Origin: Acetobacteraceae bacterium | GTDB lineage: Bacteria > Pseudomonadota > Alphaproteobacteria > Acetobacterales > Acetobacteraceae | Direction of reading: 5' to 3' | Assembly: GCA_025452005.1 (NCBI GenBank) | Contig: JANWJK010000310.1 | Span: 1-36,399, forward strand | DNA: 36,399 bases | Part shown: piece after piece, positions 8,492 to 16,290 of the stretch | Layout: each line of letters opens with the position of its first letter | Position numbering within the stretch: position 1 is the stretch's first letter | The notes under the pieces: model-generated | The model's input: the letters and a program-made list of their open reading frames with translations, nothing else | What the model was told of the DNA's origin: nothing | Database searches by the model: none | Position numbers and translations under genes: made by a program

Positions 8492-10201
8492 TTATTCGGG
8501 CAGACCCGCGGCCAGTAGGGCCTGGTGACGATCCTCATTGAACTGTGAATTGAAGCTCTTGCTCAGGGCGCCAACCCGATGGCCGGGGTTGATCTCGAGC
8601 AGCCGGGCCACCGCCGCGCGCGCCTCAACATCCCGACCCAGGCGGACCAGGGCGTGGATCAGATAGCGATGGATCCACTGTAAGTTCGGCGCCTCATGTA
8701 CAGCACGCTGGAATAAAGAGAGTGCCTGCGCATCGTGTCCCAGCATGAGATGGGCAATGCCAAGGCCGCCGTACATGCCACCGATCTCAGAATCGAGTGG
8801 GCTCACCCGGATGGCTCGTTCAAAACAGGGAATCGCAGCGTCGGGGTTATTTGCGAAATTATTCGCGTACCCCCGGAAGAACAGCACCTGAGCGGAATTC
8901 GGGTGCAGGCGGAGCGCCCGGTCAAGCACGCTGAGGGCGGCGACATGATCCCCATCGTAAAACAGGGTCTGTGCGGCGTGACGAAGTGCGTCCGGATCGT
9001 CCGTGTCCGCCGCCAGTATTTCGCGCCCCAGCGTGATCGCTGCTTCGCGATCGCCGGATTCGTTCCATTTCTGATCAACTCGCATGTTATAGACCATCGC
9101 GAGGACGCCCTTGGCCCGCAAATAGCCCGGATCGATCTCCAACGCCTGGCGCAGCAATGCGACCGCCACATCCAGGCCTGCCTTGGTGAAGGCGAGATAT
9201 TGTGGCAGCGCACGCAAATAAAGATCATAGGCGTCAAGGCTATCGGTGGGTTTCGCGGCGGCCCGCGCGATCTCCGCGCGTCGCAGACTTGGTTCGATAG
9301 CGCCGACGACACTTTCGGTGATGCGGTCCTGGAGATCGAAAATATCGGCCAGATCGCCGTCGAAGCGATCGGCCCAGATGTGACCGCCGGTCGCGGCTTC
9401 GATCAACTGACCAGTGATGCGCACCCGCCGGCCAGCGCGCCGCACGCCGCCCTCCAGCACGTAGCGAACGCCAAGCTCGCGCCCGACCCGGCGCACGTCC
9501 ACCGCGCCGCCCTTATAGGTGAAGGCGGTGTTGCGCGCGATCACGAACAGCCAGCCGGTGCGTGAGAGCGCGGTGGTGATGTCTTCCACCACGCCATCGG
9601 CGAAGTATTCCTGCTCGGGATCGCCGCTCATGTTCTGAAACGGCAGAACGGCGAGAGAGGGTCTTTCTGGGAGCGGGAGGGCAGGACGCTCGGGGGCGTC
9701 GAGGCGAACGCGGAAAACGCGAACGGGCTGCGTGATGTTCTTCAACTCCGGCGTGCCCAGGTCGTCGACTTCAAGTGCCAACTTGCCGGCGGCGTCCTCG
9801 CACACCCGCGCCGAGATGCAGATGCCACCGGGCTCGGCCAGTGGCTCAAGGCGTGCGGCCACGATCACGCCGTCGCCGAGCAGATCGTTGCCCTCCGGCA
9901 CCACCTCTCCCTGGTGCACGCCGATGCGCAGGCGCAGCCCGTCGCCCCGGGAGCGCAGTGCGTCCTGGATCGCGATGGCGCAGCGCAGCGCCTGCACGGC
10001 GCTGGCGAAGGCGGCCAGGAACCCGTCGCCGGTGGTCTTGAACACGCGGCCTTCGTGCGCGGCCGCCAGCGGCTCAACGACATCGGCCCGCAACGCGCGC
10101 ACGCGCGCCAGCGTGCCCGGCTCGTCCGCGCCGATCATGGCGGAATAGCCAACCACGTCAGCCGCCAGGATGCCGGCCAAGCGGCGAGTCGCCTCGCTCA
10201 C
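8492..10201 (-). CDS. Class III adenylate/guanylate cyclase with TolB-like domain and TPR repeats
   Basis: 569 residues from GTG 10201 (VSEATRRLAGILAADVVGYS, the usual beginning of this family); the frame continues upstream to 10369 but that part is unlike the family. The cyclase catalytic domain spans about 8-165, with likely metal-binding D15 (AADVVGYS) and D59 (FKTTGDGF) in place, so it could be active. Residues 181-305 form the TolB/FlgO-like domain often fused to it (SLAVLPFQNMSGDPEQEYFADG). About 310-569 is a run of TPR helices (for example YLRAKGVLAMVYN, AQVLFFRGYANNF). Such proteins are common in Rhizobiales and Rhodospirillales and are thought to make cAMP/cGMP in response to protein-protein contacts through the TPRs. 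No membrane helix is seen. It stands alone, downstream of the GST-hydrolase-LLM operon. Confidence 0.88.
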   Translation of the reverse strand: MSEATRRLAGILAADVVGYSAMIGADEPGTLARVRALRADVVEPLAAAHEGRVFKTTGDGFLAAFASAVQALRCAIAIQDALRSRGDGLRLRIGVHQGEVVPEGNDLLGDGVIVAARLEPLAEPGGICISARVCEDAAGKLALEVDDLGTPELKNITQPVRVFRVRLDAPERPALPLPERPSLAVLPFQNMSGDPEQEYFADGVVEDITTALSRTGWLFVIARNTAFTYKGGAVDVRRVGRELGVRYVLEGGVRRAGRRVRITGQLIEAATGGHIWADRFDGDLADIFDLQDRITESVVGAIEPSLRRAEIARAAAKPTDSLDAYDLYLRALPQYLAFTKAGLDVAVALLRQALEIDPGYLRAKGVLAMVYNMRVDQKWNESGDREAAITLGREILAADTDDPDALRHAAQTLFYDGDHVAALSVLDRALRLHPNSAQVLFFRGYANNFANNPDAAIPCFERAIRVSPLDSEIGGMYGGLGIAHLMLGHDAQALSLFQRAVHEAPNLQWIHRYLIHALVRLGRDVEARAAVARLLEINPGHRVGALSKSFNSQFNEDRHQALLAAGLPE

Positions 10202-10673
10202 GCCCACTCGCCCATTCGCAGAACTCCGTTGGGCGGAGCCTACGACCACGGCGCCATCCAACCAAATCGACGGAGCCCGCGTTGCGCCGGCTCGAAGCGT
10301 GCCAACGGGAAAAACCCGTCTTCGTGTAGACCAGCCAGCACATCGTAGGTCTAAATCCAACCGTCGCATTCCACCCGCTGCAGACGTCTGAGCTGAGCAG
10401 CTACAGCTTCATCTGGGCGAATGTCGGCATTCGAGGGACGGCGAGGCGCGTCGGACTGACCGCCATGGGCGCAGTGCCGTCGACGCCCAGCGACGCTGAT
10501 CGTCCGCTCCAGTGACCGCTCAATGGGCCAGCCTGTTATCAGCTTGGGTCGACTGCGGCCGTCCGCCCAGGCGCGCCCCGCGACCTGTCAAACCTCAGTG
10601 CCGAGGCACTGGCGCGCTTTCACTCTGAGTGACTCAACGCACTGTACACCTCTCCCGCGAAACGCGGGGGAGA
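10202..10673. other. Intergenic stretch without a gene
   Basis: About 470 bases between the cyclase start and the literal end of the LLM reading frame. The half next to the cyclase should hold its promoter, but no box is convincing. A perfect 7-bp hairpin lies at 10596-10611 (cagtgcc/ggcactg). From about 10648 onward the sequence is a GC-rich repeat cluster. Open frames here translate into low-complexity sequence typical of such repeats. Confidence 0.6.
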
Positions 10674-10771
10674 TCACCGCGCATAGCGCGGCGGGAGGGG
10701 GTTTATCACGCGTCGCTGCTCTCCCTCCCGGCACGCTGCGCGTACCGCCCTCCCCCGCTTCGCGGAGGGGC
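10648..10771. repeat. GC-rich intergenic repeat cluster ('cctcccccgcttcgcgg' family)
   Basis: Several imperfect palindromic blocks in a row: tctcccgcgaaacgcggggg at 10651-10670, gcgcggcgggaggggg at about 10687-10702, ctccctcccggcacgctgcg at 10721-10740, and cctcccccgcttcgcgg at 10749-10765. The last 17-mer recurs exactly at 14401-14417, and a related block is at 26994-27078. The cluster lies immediately after the position where the frameshift-corrected LLM gene ends (10772), as expected for a post-gene repeat. Confidence 0.7.
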
Positions 10772-11942
10772 CTAACCCCGCCCGGTGATCGTCGTACCGG
10801 GGAATTCTTCCTTGAGCCTCGGGTACAGCTCCCTGGCGAACGTCCGGATGCCCAGCACCGTCTCGTCGTGCTCCAGGAACCCTGGCCTGTCCCATGATCA
10901 GCAGATGACCGAACCCTCCGACGTGGTCATAGAGCTTCTTCATCTGCCGATGCACCTGATCGGGCGTGCCGGCGAACATGATGCCGGCCTCGATCGCGCC
11001 CTCCACGCTGGCGGACTTGCGAAACGCGCTGAGCGGGTGTTCGGCGCCGCGCAGCATCGCCACGTTCCCCTGCACCGGCACATAGCCCGGCGGGTTGGCG
11101 AAGTGCGGCGGCACCTTGTTCGACGTGATGTACCACAGCAGCTTCTCCGCGCCAGCACGCGCATCGGCCTCGTTCGGCGCGGTGTAAACCATCGCGGCAT
11201 AGGCAAGGCGATGCGCCGGCACGTCCTCGCCGCGTCCCGCTTCGCGCCAGCCACGACGATACGCGTCGTAGATCGCCCGCGTGCCGTCGAAGCCGGTAAG
11301 GAACGTCGCCTGCACGAAGCCGCGCGCACCGACATGTGCCGCGCCGGACGGGCTGGTCGTGCTGATCCAGATCGGCGGATGCGGCTGCTGATAGCAGCGC
11401 GGCCAGATATTCACCGCGCGATAGTGGAAGAAGCGGCCTTCGTGGCTGAACGGACCATCGTGCGTGGTCCACGCCTTGACGATGAGATCGAGCGCCTCCC
11501 ATTCCCGCTCGTTCATCCGCACGGGGTTGCTGTTGGCCGGCAGGACCTCGTACGGCACGCCGCGCACGAAGCCCGCTTCCAGGCGGCCGCGCGACAGCAC
11601 ATCGACCATCGCCATCTCCTCGGCGACGCGCACCGGCTGACGGCGGTTGGCGATCGGATTGCCGAGGATCAGCAGTCGTGCCTTCTTCGACAGGCGCGCA
11701 AGCGCCGCGAGCACCAGCGGCGCCGCCGGATCGACGCAGGTCGCCGTCTGGTGGTGCTCGTTGAGCATGATCTCCATGCCCTCGTCTTCCGCGATCAGCC
11801 ATTCGTCGAGGAAGCGGTCATAGAGCGCGGCACCCTTCTCCGGATCGTAGATACGGTTCGGCAGGCTGACACGGATCGAATCGTACTGATCGGCCGGTGG
11901 CAGATACGGGTAGGCATTCTCGCTGAAATGCCACGCCTTCAT
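10674..11942 (-). CDS. LLM-class flavin-dependent oxidoreductase, frameshifted near the 3' end
   Basis: Luciferase-like (F420/FMNH2-type) monooxygenase fold. Family marks include EHHQTATCVDPAAPLVLAAL at about 62-81, NPIANRRQPVRVAEEMAMVD, and LSRGRLEAGFVRG. The literal frame gives 422 residues, but after Ala353 (codon at 10884-10886) it turns into Arg/Pro-rich nonsense running through an intergenic repeat. Skipping one base (10883, an extra A on the coding strand) restores GFLEHDETVLGIRTFAREL and a natural stop at 10772-10774, giving 389 residues. This is either a sequencing error or a genuine late frameshift; most of the barrel is unaffected. Its ATG overlaps the hydrolase stop (ATGA), so it is third in a GST-hydrolase-LLM operon. 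A flavin reductase would be needed if it uses FMNH2; none is nearby. Substrate unknown. Confidence 0.85.
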   Translation of the reverse strand: MKAWHFSENAYPYLPPADQYDSIRVSLPNRIYDPEKGAALYDRFLDEWLIAEDEGMEIMLNEHHQTATCVDPAAPLVLAALARLSKKARLLILGNPIANRRQPVRVAEEMAMVDVLSRGRLEAGFVRGVPYEVLPANSNPVRMNEREWEALDLIVKAWTTHDGPFSHEGRFFHYRAVNIWPRCYQQPHPPIWISTTSPSGAAHVGARGFVQATFLTGFDGTRAIYDAYRRGWREAGRGEDVPAHRLAYAAMVYTAPNEADARAGAEKLLWYITSNKVPPHFANPPGYVPVQGNVAMLRGAEHPLSAFRKSASVEGAIEAGIMFAGTPDQVHRQMKKLYDHVGGFGHLLIMGQARVPGARRDGAGHPDVRQGAVPEAQGRIPRYDDHRAGLGPSAKRGRAVRAACREGEQRRVINPLPPRYAR

Positions 11943-12742
11943 GACACCGCTCCCGTCTCGAGGAACGCCAGCACGGTTCGGACGAACACGTCGGGCTGCT
12001 CGACATGCGGCGCGTGGCCCGCCGCTTTTATCGTCGTAACGCGCGCGTTCGGCAGCAGTCGCGCATAGCCGGCGAGATACGCGTCCGACACCAATCCGTC
12101 GCTCTCGCCACGCAGGAACAGCGTGGGCGCGGTGACGCGGTGCAGACGATGGCGCAGCTTTGGATTGTGCATGTACGGCTCCCAGACCAGCAGCGCCGTC
12201 GTCTCGCGGTTGCGCACGATTATCGCGAGCTCTTCATCTGTCAGCCGCGACGGATCGATCTGCATGATGTCCGGGTCGTGATACGATATGCGTTCCAGCT
12301 CGTCCCCGGGCATGGCGTAGATGTCCGGAATGTCGAGCTTGTCGGGAGGGCCGATTTTCACGCCCTCCGGCCCCACCAGAACCAGCCTGCGCACGCGCTC
12401 GGGCGATTTGGTCGCAAGTTCCGCCGCGATCCAGCCGCCGATCGAACAGCCGACGATATCGGCCTGCGCCAGTCCGAGCCGGTCCATGAGTTCGAGATGG
12501 ACGTAGGCGATGTCGTCCGCTGAATCGATCCAGTCCGGCAGGCTGGATCGGCCGAAGCCCGGATGCGACGGCGCGATCAACCGGTGCCTGGCCGACAGCA
12601 GGCTGACGAAGGGTTGTTCGGGGAAGAAACCGCCGCCGTTGTGCAGGAACAGGATCGGCGGACCTTCACCTTGCTCGAACAGCTCGAGTTCGACACCGGC
12701 GATGGCAATGACGCTCCGCGGCAATGGGACGTCCTCCTGCAT
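11939..12742 (-). CDS. Alpha/beta hydrolase
   Basis: 267 residues, typical single-domain size. Catalytic triad visible: nucleophile S100 in the elbow GCSIGG, D214 in RGESDGLVSD, H243 in GHAPHVEQP. Oxyanion-region FLHNGGGFFPEQ is at about 32-43 and PSHPGFGRS at 59-66. The fold covers esterases, C-C bond (meta-cleavage product) hydrolases and epoxide or haloalkane hydrolases; HNGGG is also seen in carboxylesterases and carbon-carbon hydrolases. Middle gene of a three-gene operon, 48 bases after the GST and overlapping the LLM start by 4 bases, so it probably acts in the same pathway, for example hydrolysing an ester or lactone made by the LLM oxygenase (inference). Confidence 0.85.
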   Translation of the reverse strand: MQEDVPLPRSVIAIAGVELELFEQGEGPPILFLHNGGGFFPEQPFVSLLSARHRLIAPSHPGFGRSSLPDWIDSADDIAYVHLELMDRLGLAQADIVGCSIGGWIAAELATKSPERVRRLVLVGPEGVKIGPPDKLDIPDIYAMPGDELERISYHDPDIMQIDPSRLTDEELAIIVRNRETTALLVWEPYMHNPKLRHRLHRVTAPTLFLRGESDGLVSDAYLAGYARLLPNARVTTIKAAGHAPHVEQPDVFVRTVLAFLETGAVS

Positions 12743-12790
12743 TTGCCCGGAAGGCTAGTCCCAATCGCACCACGGGTCACGGTCGGCGGA

Positions 12791-13450
12791 TCATGCCGCC
12801 TTCGCGAGCTCCGCGACTCGTTCCCATGTCGTCGCCTTGAAGCTCGGCCGGGCCTCCATGCGATGCAGCCACGATGCGAGATTGGGCGACGCCTCGGTCA
12901 ACGGAGCCCATTCCGGTGTCTCCGCAAGGAAGCCAAGTTGCGGCGCGACGAGGATGTCGGCCAGCGTCGGTTTGTCACCGGCGAAATAGCTCCCGCCGCC
13001 AAGCAGGCGCGAGAGTTCGTTGAACACGACGTGCGCCTTCGGCATGGCTTCGGCGATCGCCGCCTCGTCGGGTGCCAGGCCCATCAGGCGAGGCCGGACC
13101 ACCCTGTGGAAGCCGATGACGTTGTTGACGCCCTGGAACAAGTACCAGTCGCAGATGTTCATCACCTGGTCCATGCGTCCTGCGGCCTTGGGATCGGCAG
13201 GCGTCAGAGCCGGGTCGGGCAGCACGCGATCGAGATAGCGGAGGATCGCCTGGGTTTCGTAGAGCATGTAACCATCGTGTTCGAGCACCGGCACGCGCCC
13301 GAACGGGTGGCGCGAAACATGCGGCTCCTGCCGGTTGCCCCCTGGTGCGACAGGCGCGAACCGGTAGCTCGCGCCCTTCTCCACCAACGTTGCGAGAACC
13401 GCCCGGCCATACGGGCTTCCTGCCACGCTGTGAACGATGAAGTCGGTCAT
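12791..13450 (-). CDS. Glutathione S-transferase family protein
   Basis: 219 residues from ATG 13450, preceded by a strong GGAGGAG site; the frame is open further upstream but that part is unlike GSTs. The N-terminal thioredoxin-like domain has VAGSPYGRAVLATLVEKG (candidate catalytic Ser8/Ser12), the cis-proline motif GRVPVLEHDG (P54) and the glutathione-binding pair E65/T66 in YETQAILRYLD. The all-helical C-terminal domain (about 90-215) contains the N-capping-type segment KPTLADILVAPQL. The cytosolic enzyme conjugates glutathione to electrophiles or isomerises or dehalogenates substrates. First gene of the operon with an alpha/beta hydrolase and an LLM oxygenase, consistent with handling reactive intermediates. 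Confidence 0.87.
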   Translation of the reverse strand: MTDFIVHSVAGSPYGRAVLATLVEKGASYRFAPVAPGGNRQEPHVSRHPFGRVPVLEHDGYMLYETQAILRYLDRVLPDPALTPADPKAAGRMDQVMNICDWYLFQGVNNVIGFHRVVRPRLMGLAPDEAAIAEAMPKAHVVFNELSRLLGGGSYFAGDKPTLADILVAPQLGFLAETPEWAPLTEASPNLASWLHRMEARPSFKATTWERVAELAKAA

Positions 13451-13581
13451 GAACTCCTCCTGCTTCAGGAATGGATTTCGGCGTATTGGGCTTATCCACT
13501 CTAAGGGATAGTCATACGAGGGGTCACTGGACGACGAGCTTGGTGTCACCGCCGACATCAGATGAGATCTCCCCCAGAGAT

Positions 13582-13610
13582 TTGTTGCTCTTCCGGCCAG
13601 TTGATATATC
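13582..13610 (+). promoter_or_regulatory. Candidate promoter of the Phd/VapC toxin-antitoxin pair
   Basis: TTGTTG at 13582-13587 and TATATC at 13605-13610 are 17 bases apart and lie 54 bases before the antitoxin ATG. Each matches the sigma-70 consensus only partly, so this is a guess from spacing and position. Confidence 0.3.
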
Positions 13611-13627
13611 GCCATCAGGTCCCATCT

Positions 13628-13639
13628 TTGACCAGTCAA
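13628..13639. promoter_or_regulatory. Candidate antitoxin operator (perfect short palindrome)
   Basis: TTGACCAGTCAA is a perfect 5-2-5 inverted repeat located 24 bases before the antitoxin ATG and 18 bases downstream of the candidate -10. Antitoxins of this family repress their own operons by binding such palindromes, so this is a plausible autoregulatory site. Confidence 0.35.
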
Positions 13640-13663
13640 TTCGACCAATCGAACAGGAAAGTC

Positions 13664-13909
13664 ATGCGCGAAGTCCAGGCATCGGAGGCCAAAACCCATC
13701 TGCCCCGGCTGCTCGACGATGTGGAGCGCGGCGAGACCGTCATCATCACCCGCCATGGCCGCGCCATCGCACGCCTCATTCCCGAGGCCAATCGCCGGCA
13801 GGATGAGCTCGACCGCGCCATCGAGAGTATCCGGGCGCTGCGCCGCCACACCGGCAGGATCACTCTGGCCGAGTTGCTGTCCACCCGGCACGAAGGGCAC
13901 AAATACTGA
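13664..13909 (+). CDS. Antitoxin, Phd/YefM family
   Basis: 81 residues from ATG 13664. The start MREVQASEAKTHLPRLLDDV and the following GETVIITRHGRAIARLIPE are the Phd/YefM DNA-binding fold; an upstream frame extension lacks family similarity. The C-terminal tail (about 55-81, charged, ending RHEGHKY) is the usual toxin-binding segment. The stop overlaps the toxin ATG by one base (TGATG), the classic coupling of these modules. It should neutralise the PIN-domain toxin and repress the operon through its N-terminal domain. Confidence 0.88.
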   Translation: MREVQASEAKTHLPRLLDDVERGETVIITRHGRAIARLIPEANRRQDELDRAIESIRALRRHTGRITLAELLSTRHEGHKY

Positions 13910-14325
13910 TGCCGTTCGTCCTCGACGCCTCCATCGCCGCCTGTTGGGCGTTCGAGGATGAGGATCATCCCGTCGCCGCGGTTGCGCTCGAGCGGATCCG
14001 CACCGACGAGGCCCGTGCCCCCAGCCTGTGGTGGTTCGAGGTGCGCAACACGCTGCTCGTCAACGAACGCCGTGGCCGGCTGACCGAGGCCGACGTGGCG
14101 GCATTTCTGCGCGGCCTGTCACGCCTTGGTGTGACGCTCGACCGCACGCCCGACGAAGCGGCGCTGCTCGCCCTGGCGCGGCGGCACCGCCTCACCGTCT
14201 ACGATGCCAGCTACCTCGAACTGACGCAGCGGGAAGGCATTCCGCTCGCGACGCTCGATAGCGAACTCGCGAACGCCGCGCGTGCCGAGAAGCTCCCGCT
14301 GATCGGAGCGGCACCTGCCCCATAG
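13909..14325 (+). CDS. vapC: Toxin, PIN-domain ribonuclease (VapC family)
   Basis: 138 residues. The PIN-domain acidic residues are in place: D6 (FVLDAS), E44 (WWFEVRN), D99 (VYDASYLEL) and D117 (LATLDSELANAA). VapC toxins are Mg-dependent RNases that cut tRNA or rRNA when freed from the antitoxin. ATG 13909 overlaps the antitoxin stop. The antitoxin partner is Phd-type rather than the more usual AbrB- or ribbon-helix-helix-type, a combination common in alphaproteobacteria. The module looks complete and sits between the GST operon and an ABC importer operon. Confidence 0.88.
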   Translation: MPFVLDASIAACWAFEDEDHPVAAVALERIRTDEARAPSLWWFEVRNTLLVNERRGRLTEADVAAFLRGLSRLGVTLDRTPDEAALLALARRHRLTVYDASYLELTQREGIPLATLDSELANAARAEKLPLIGAAPAP

Positions 14326-14385
14326 TCTGAACTACAGACCTGTGTGGCGGGTGGGGAGGGTTGGGAAGGGTGCAGGCAAACACCA

Positions 14386-14432
14386 AGACCCCCTCCCTAC
14401 CCTCCCCCGCTTCGCGGGAGAGGGAGTTGACC
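14386..14432. repeat. GC-rich intergenic repeat, second copy
   Basis: Block beginning accaagacc then ccctccctaccctcccccgc; it contains the 17-mer cctcccccgcttcgcgg (14401-14417), identical to 10749-10765, followed by gagagggagt, which can fold back on the C-rich half. It lies between vapC and the importer operon. It could act as a transcription stop after vapC, but no T-run follows. Confidence 0.6.
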
Positions 14433-14496
14433 GTCTGTCGCCATTTCGCGCGGCCTGCCGGTGCGCTAATGAACCGCCAGGAGGACCCGCATCGCC

Positions 14497-15486
14497 ATGA
14501 GCAGGCTCACGCTCTCCATCGCCATCGGCGACTACGACCGGGTGCGCCCGCTGGTCGACGGCAGCGTGCAGATCGACGGCGTCGATCCGGTGTTCATGCT
14601 GCTGGAACCGGAGGAGATCTTCTTCCGCGCCTTCCGTCACGCCGATTTCGACATCTGCGAGCTGTCGATGAGCAGCTTCACGGTGAAGACCGCCAACGGC
14701 GATTGTCCGTATGCCGGCGTTCCGGTGTTCCCGTCGCGCTCGTTCCGTCACAACTCGATCTATATCCGCACCGACCGCGGCATCGCGCGGCCCGAGGACC
14801 TGAAGGGACGGCGCGTCGGCGTGCCGGAATATCAGGTCACCGCCAATGTCTGGACACGCGCCGTGTTGGAAGACGAGCACGGCGTGAAGCCATCCGACAT
14901 CACCTGGGTGCGCGGCGGCTACGAGCAGGCGGGACGCATCGAGAAGATCGTGCTGAACCTGCCGGCCGATGTGCGCGTGGAGGATGCGCCGGACGGTGCG
15001 ACCATATCCGGCATGCTGGCCGACGGCGCGATCGATGCGGTGATCGGCCCGCGCGCGCCGTCCTGCTTCGGCCGCCATCCGCATGTCGGCTGGCTGTATC
15101 CCGATCCTGCCGCCGCGGCCGCCGCGTGGTTCAGCAAAACGGGCATATTCCCGATCATGCACATCCTCGGGATCCGCCGTACGCTGGCCGACCGGCATCC
15201 CTGGCTGCCGGTCGCCGCGATGAAGGCGTTCGAGCAGGCGAAGGCGCGCGCGCTGGCGAAGCTGGGTGACACGTCCGCGTCCAAGGTCACGCTGCCGTTC
15301 CTCGACGAACACCTGCACGCCGCAAGGCGGCTGATGGGCGACGACTTCTGGTCGTACGGGCTGGACGCGAACCGCCACGTGCTGGAGGTCTTTCTGCGCC
15401 GCCATCATGCCGAGGGCCTGTCGTCTCGCATGTTGTCGCCGGAGGAGCTGTTCCATCCGTCCACGCACGAAACGCACCGCGTCTGA
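14497..15486 (+). CDS. 4,5-dihydroxyphthalate decarboxylase-like protein (periplasmic-binding-protein fold)
   Basis: 329 residues. It starts directly with the fold (SRLTLSIAIGDYDRVRPLVDG), with no signal peptide, and continues with EPEEIFFRAFRHADFDICEL and RPEDLKGRRVGVPEYQVTANVW, a pattern shared by proteins annotated as 4,5-dihydroxyphthalate decarboxylase and by NMT1/THI5-type binding proteins. By family knowledge the decarboxylase works in phthalate/terephthalate breakdown; many members with this name are uncharacterised and sit beside ABC transporters, as here. First gene of a five-gene operon with an ATPase (6 bases on), two permeases and a conventional leader-bearing binding protein. 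Lack of a leader argues for a cytoplasmic enzyme or ligand-binding protein rather than a second periplasmic receptor. The exact reaction is not established. Confidence 0.72.
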   Translation: MSRLTLSIAIGDYDRVRPLVDGSVQIDGVDPVFMLLEPEEIFFRAFRHADFDICELSMSSFTVKTANGDCPYAGVPVFPSRSFRHNSIYIRTDRGIARPEDLKGRRVGVPEYQVTANVWTRAVLEDEHGVKPSDITWVRGGYEQAGRIEKIVLNLPADVRVEDAPDGATISGMLADGAIDAVIGPRAPSCFGRHPHVGWLYPDPAAAAAAWFSKTGIFPIMHILGIRRTLADRHPWLPVAAMKAFEQAKARALAKLGDTSASKVTLPFLDEHLHAARRLMGDDFWSYGLDANRHVLEVFLRRHHAEGLSSRMLSPEELFHPSTHETHRV

Positions 15487-15492
15487 CGTCAC

Positions 15493-16290
15493 GTGGACGC
15501 AACGCTGTCTGTCGAGCACGTCACCAAGCGTTTCGGCATGGGCGAGACGGCGATCACCGCCGTCGAGGACGTGTCCTTCGATGTGGCCGAGGGCGAGTTC
15601 GTTTCGTTGATAGGTCCGTCCGGCTGCGGCAAATCGACGCTGTTCCACTTCATCGGCGGACTGACCGCCGAGCACGGCGGACGGGTAGCGGTGGCGGGGG
15701 AGACGATTTCCGGTCCGCATCCCGCCATCGGCATGGTGTTCCAGGAGGAGAGCGCGTTTCCCTGGCGCAACGTGATCGACAACGTTGGGTTCGCACTCGA
15801 ACTGCGTGGCATGCCGCGCGCCGAACGGTTGGAGCGCGCGCGGCATTACGTGGCGCTGGTCGGCCTGCAAGGCTTCGAGCGGCGCCATCCGTCTGAACTG
15901 TCCGGCGGGATGCGCCAGCGTGTCGCCATTGCCCGCACGCTCGCCGCGCAGCCGCGCATCCTGCTGATGGACGAGCCGTTCGCCTCGCTGGACGAGCAGA
16001 CACGGTTGCTGCTGGGCGAGAAGGTGACCGAGATCCAGCAGCAGCTTCGGCAGACCACGCTGCTGATAACCCACAGCCTCACCGAGGCGGTGCAGCTTTC
16101 TGACCGCATCCTGGTGATGACGTTCCGGCCCGGCCGCTTGCGGCGCGTGGTGCAGGTGGACCTGCCGCGCCCACGCAACGACGACATCCTGACCAGCCCC
16201 GAATTCGGCGCCTATGTCGCAGAGCTCTGGGGCGATCTGCGCGAAGAGGCCAGCCGCGGGCTCCAGGCCGCGGAGCATGCCGCGGGCTGA
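15493..16290 (+). CDS. NitT/TauT-type ABC transporter ATP-binding protein
   Basis: 265-residue ATPase, GTG start at 15493. Walker A GPSGCGKS is at 41-48, the Q-loop in MVFQEESAFPWRNV (81-94), signature LSGGM at 136-140, Walker B ILLMDEP at 156-162 and switch H194. The GCGKS and FQE-xLFPW pattern places it in the nitrate/sulfonate/taurine (SsuB/TauB) group. It starts 6 bases after the decarboxylase-like gene and overlaps the next permease by 14 bases. It energises the two permeases that follow. The substrate may be an aromatic acid, sulfonate or similar small anion (inference from family and context). Confidence 0.9.
   Translation: MDATLSVEHVTKRFGMGETAITAVEDVSFDVAEGEFVSLIGPSGCGKSTLFHFIGGLTAEHGGRVAVAGETISGPHPAIGMVFQEESAFPWRNVIDNVGFALELRGMPRAERLERARHYVALVGLQGFERRHPSELSGGMRQRVAIARTLAAQPRILLMDEPFASLDEQTRLLLGEKVTEIQQQLRQTTLLITHSLTEAVQLSDRILVMTFRPGRLRRVVQVDLPRPRNDDILTSPEFGAYVAELWGDLREEASRGLQAAEHAAG

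Noticed and set aside
12563-13504. 313-codon plus-strand frame
   Set aside because: Antisense to the hydrolase and GST genes, which have full catalytic motifs and ribosome sites.
10648-14432. Tandem GC-rich blocks considered as a CRISPR array
   Set aside because: The blocks are irregular palindromes without equal-length repeats and unique spacers, and no cas genes are present.
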